A stretch of 32,682 bases of DNA from an uncultured Clostridia bacterium (GTDB lineage: Bacteria > Bacillota > Clostridia > TANB77 > CAG-508), in contig CANRKZ010000013.1 of assembly GCA_947631335.1 (NCBI GenBank), positions 1-32,682 on the forward strand, written 5' to 3'. A program made the translations under genes and the position numbers. This document shows positions 30,884 through 32,682 of this stretch, piece by piece (positions within the stretch are counted from its first letter, which is position 1; the number at the start of each line of letters is the position of its first letter). The notes under the pieces were generated by a model, which was not told the DNA's origin, ran no database searches, and saw nothing but the letters and a program-made list of their open reading frames with translations.

Positions 30884-30919
30884 TATTTCAAACCCATAAG
30901 TACCTATGGGTTTGAAATA
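30884..30919. terminator. Terminator hairpin downstream of the SdrD/Cna_B-like gene
   Basis: TATTTCAAACCCATA-AGTACC-TATGGGTTTGAAATA, 15-bp perfect stem; minus strand continues into AAAATATTTC. Confidence 0.65.
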
Positions 30920-30930
30920 ATTTTACTCTT

Positions 30931-32682
30931 TTACTTTAGTATTTTCTTTTTAATAAATACAACTCCTGTACCTAATATCACGAAGGTTGAAATTATTAAT
31001 GTAATGACTGGCCAATATTGCCTATTCTCTCCTGTTGGAGATGTTACGATAAGTCTTTCTGCTCTATCATACAAAATATTTGGTGTTAATCTTCTTCCTG
31101 CTTGATGATTACGTTTTACGCTTACAATCTCTGAATCATTTTTTAAATCAATTTCATCTGAATTTGATAATACTTTTGACGTCGTCATCATCGCTTCTGT
31201 TTTATCTCCTGGAAGTATTTCTTTTTCAAGTAATTCTAAATTGTATATTGTTTTGTCTGCTAATCTTTTTTGTCTTACTTCTTTTATTTCATCTATACTC
31301 CAATTCTCTACTGTATCTCCATAGTCCTCTTTTAATTCGTCGTAAATAGCCTTTTTTGCATTATTTTCCATTACTTCTTCTTTATTATATAGATACCTTT
31401 CTGTAATAGTTTCTGTAGCTACATTTTCATTATATTTTTCTATACTTTCTTGTTTCCATTCATCATCATCCGTATTTTCCTTTACCATTTCATGATCTAA
31501 ATAATCATATACTCTTGGAGTCATTTTAATAATATAATTTGCTTTATCTGCGTCTGATATCTCTCCATATAAGTAATAGGTATCTTTATTATAGTCCACC
31601 TCACTGTCATTTCTTACTACTATGTTGTATGTGATTTCTATCGTAGCTCCTTGAATTAATTCACTATCAAGTGTTGCCCATAAATAACCGTTACCTTCAT
31701 TACCTATATTACCACTTACAACATTTTGATCATTTTCAATTTTTAGGTTTCCTTGTTTATCTTCTTTAACTTTACCATTTACTATTACTTGACCATTTGC
31801 TAAAGTGATTTTTAATGCATCTACTCTTTTATCTATATTCATAACTTGTCTTGCTCTTTCTACGATACCAAAGTCTACATTTTTTATTATGAAGTCTTTT
31901 GGTACAAATTTATCTCCTTCCATCTCTGTTTCTATCGATGTGATTCCATATCGTGTATTTCCATCTGTTTCTGCTTCTATGCCTATTCCCATAATTGGTG
32001 TTGTAGACTGCATCAAATTCTTTGATGGAACTTGTCCTATTGGGTTATCCATTTCCTCTATATCTATTATTTCTTGATCAATTTCTTGTCTTAACACATA
32101 ATCATCTTTTGCATCTGTTAGTCTTGTATCTACTTTTTCTTTATACCAATTTTTATTAGATGGATCTCTTGTTGAATCATATATCGTTCCTTTATAATTC
32201 TGAACCGTATAGGTTTCATCTCCCCATGTGTAAGTTAATATATAATCACCTGGTATATAGCCTGTAATTTCAAAGTTACCCTCCCCATCTGTACTTGTTT
32301 CATATTGTTTACCACTTCCTGTATTTTCTTTAAGTGTAACTTTTACATTTGCTATTCCCTTCTCTTTTTCCTCGTCAAATATTCCATTTCCTTGTCTTAT
32401 TTCACCTGTCATTAATTGTTCTGGATCCTCGTAATTTCCTTTTGATTCAGCTTTATCTTCAAATACTGTACCTGTTATCTTTCTTGCATCTGCTACCTCT
32501 AATTGTAATCCTGGTGCTGCATCTGTATCATCTTCATAAGTCTTTTTCTCTCCTGGTATTGTATTTCCTGGATTTGAATCTTTATCAATTCCTGCATAAA
32601 TTTTGCCATTCTCATCAAATACTGAATAAGAATTGATTTCTGCCACATTATCCAAGTTCTCTTTATTATTTAAAATTTTTAA
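30931..32682 (-). CDS. SdrD_B/Cna_B-type surface protein, C-terminal part (truncated by the right window edge)
   Basis: SdrD_B-like FDEEKEKGIANVKVTLKENTGSGKQYETSTDGEGNFEITGYIPGDYILTYTWGDETYTVQNYKGT; C-terminal SPTGENRQYWPVITLIISTFVILGTGVVFIKKKILK. The frame stays open from the track's TTG start (32655) to the edge (LKILNNKEN-LDNVAE), so the true start is outside the window. Confidence 0.8.
   Translation of the reverse strand, partial: LKILNNKENLDNVAEINSYSVFDENGKIYAGIDKDSNPGNTIPGEKKTYEDDTDAAPGLQLEVADARKITGTVFEDKAESKGNYEDPEQLMTGEIRQGNGIFDEEKEKGIANVKVTLKENTGSGKQYETSTDGEGNFEITGYIPGDYILTYTWGDETYTVQNYKGTIYDSTRDPSNKNWYKEKVDTRLTDAKDDYVLRQEIDQEIIDIEEMDNPIGQVPSKNLMQSTTPIMGIGIEAETDGNTRYGITSIETEMEGDKFVPKDFIIKNVDFGIVERARQVMNIDKRVDALKITLANGQVIVNGKVKEDKQGNLKIENDQNVVSGNIGNEGNGYLWATLDSELIQGATIEITYNIVVRNDSEVDYNKDTYYLYGEISDADKANYIIKMTPRVYDYLDHEMVKENTDDDEWKQESIEKYNENVATETITERYLYNKEEVMENNAKKAIYDELKEDYGDTVENWSIDEIKEVRQKRLADKTIYNLELLEKEILPGDKTEAMMTTSKVLSNSDEIDLKNDSEIVSVKRNHQAGRRLTPNILYDRAERLIVTSPTGENRQYWPVITLIISTFVILGTGVVFIKKKILK

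Noticed and set aside
30931-32655. Start of the SdrD/Cna_B-like gene at 32655
   Set aside because: The codon there is TTG without a convincing RBS, and the frame is open to the window edge, so the gene most likely begins outside.
21943-32682. Conventional cellulosome gene cluster
   Set aside because: Cohesin and dockerin modules are present, but no glycoside hydrolase, carbohydrate-binding module or multi-cohesin scaffoldin is visible in the window.

Overview
This is a low-GC window from a spore-forming Clostridia-like Firmicute, and nearly all genes are on the minus strand. Reading from left to right it contains the following. (1) rpoC is cut by the left window edge and carries an apparent +1 frameshift in the conserved trigger-loop region. 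(2) rpoB has its own promoter and a roughly 350-nt, apparently structured 5' leader. (3) A housekeeping block follows: COG2426 membrane protein, HTH protein, AI-2E-like permease, exodeoxyribonuclease III, G5/3D-domain (YabE-like) protein, lemA, htpX, an orphan 138-aa protein, TatD, AcpS, an unknown membrane-anchored protein, a WG-repeat protein and SpoIIE. (4) From 21.9 to 32.7 kb there is a surface-protein locus: a partial SdrD/Cna_B-like protein, two tandem cohesin-like proteins (one with an LPKTG sorting signal, one with a plain TM anchor), and a 2415-aa protein with an N-terminal dockerin, InlB/MucBP-type beta repeats and a very long beta-helix-like array. The most interesting hypothesis is that (4) is a non-cellulosomal cohesin-dockerin surface assembly, in which a giant protein lacking its own wall-anchor signal is held by neighbouring anchored cohesins. 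Domain calls come from reading motifs by eye; no database search was run.
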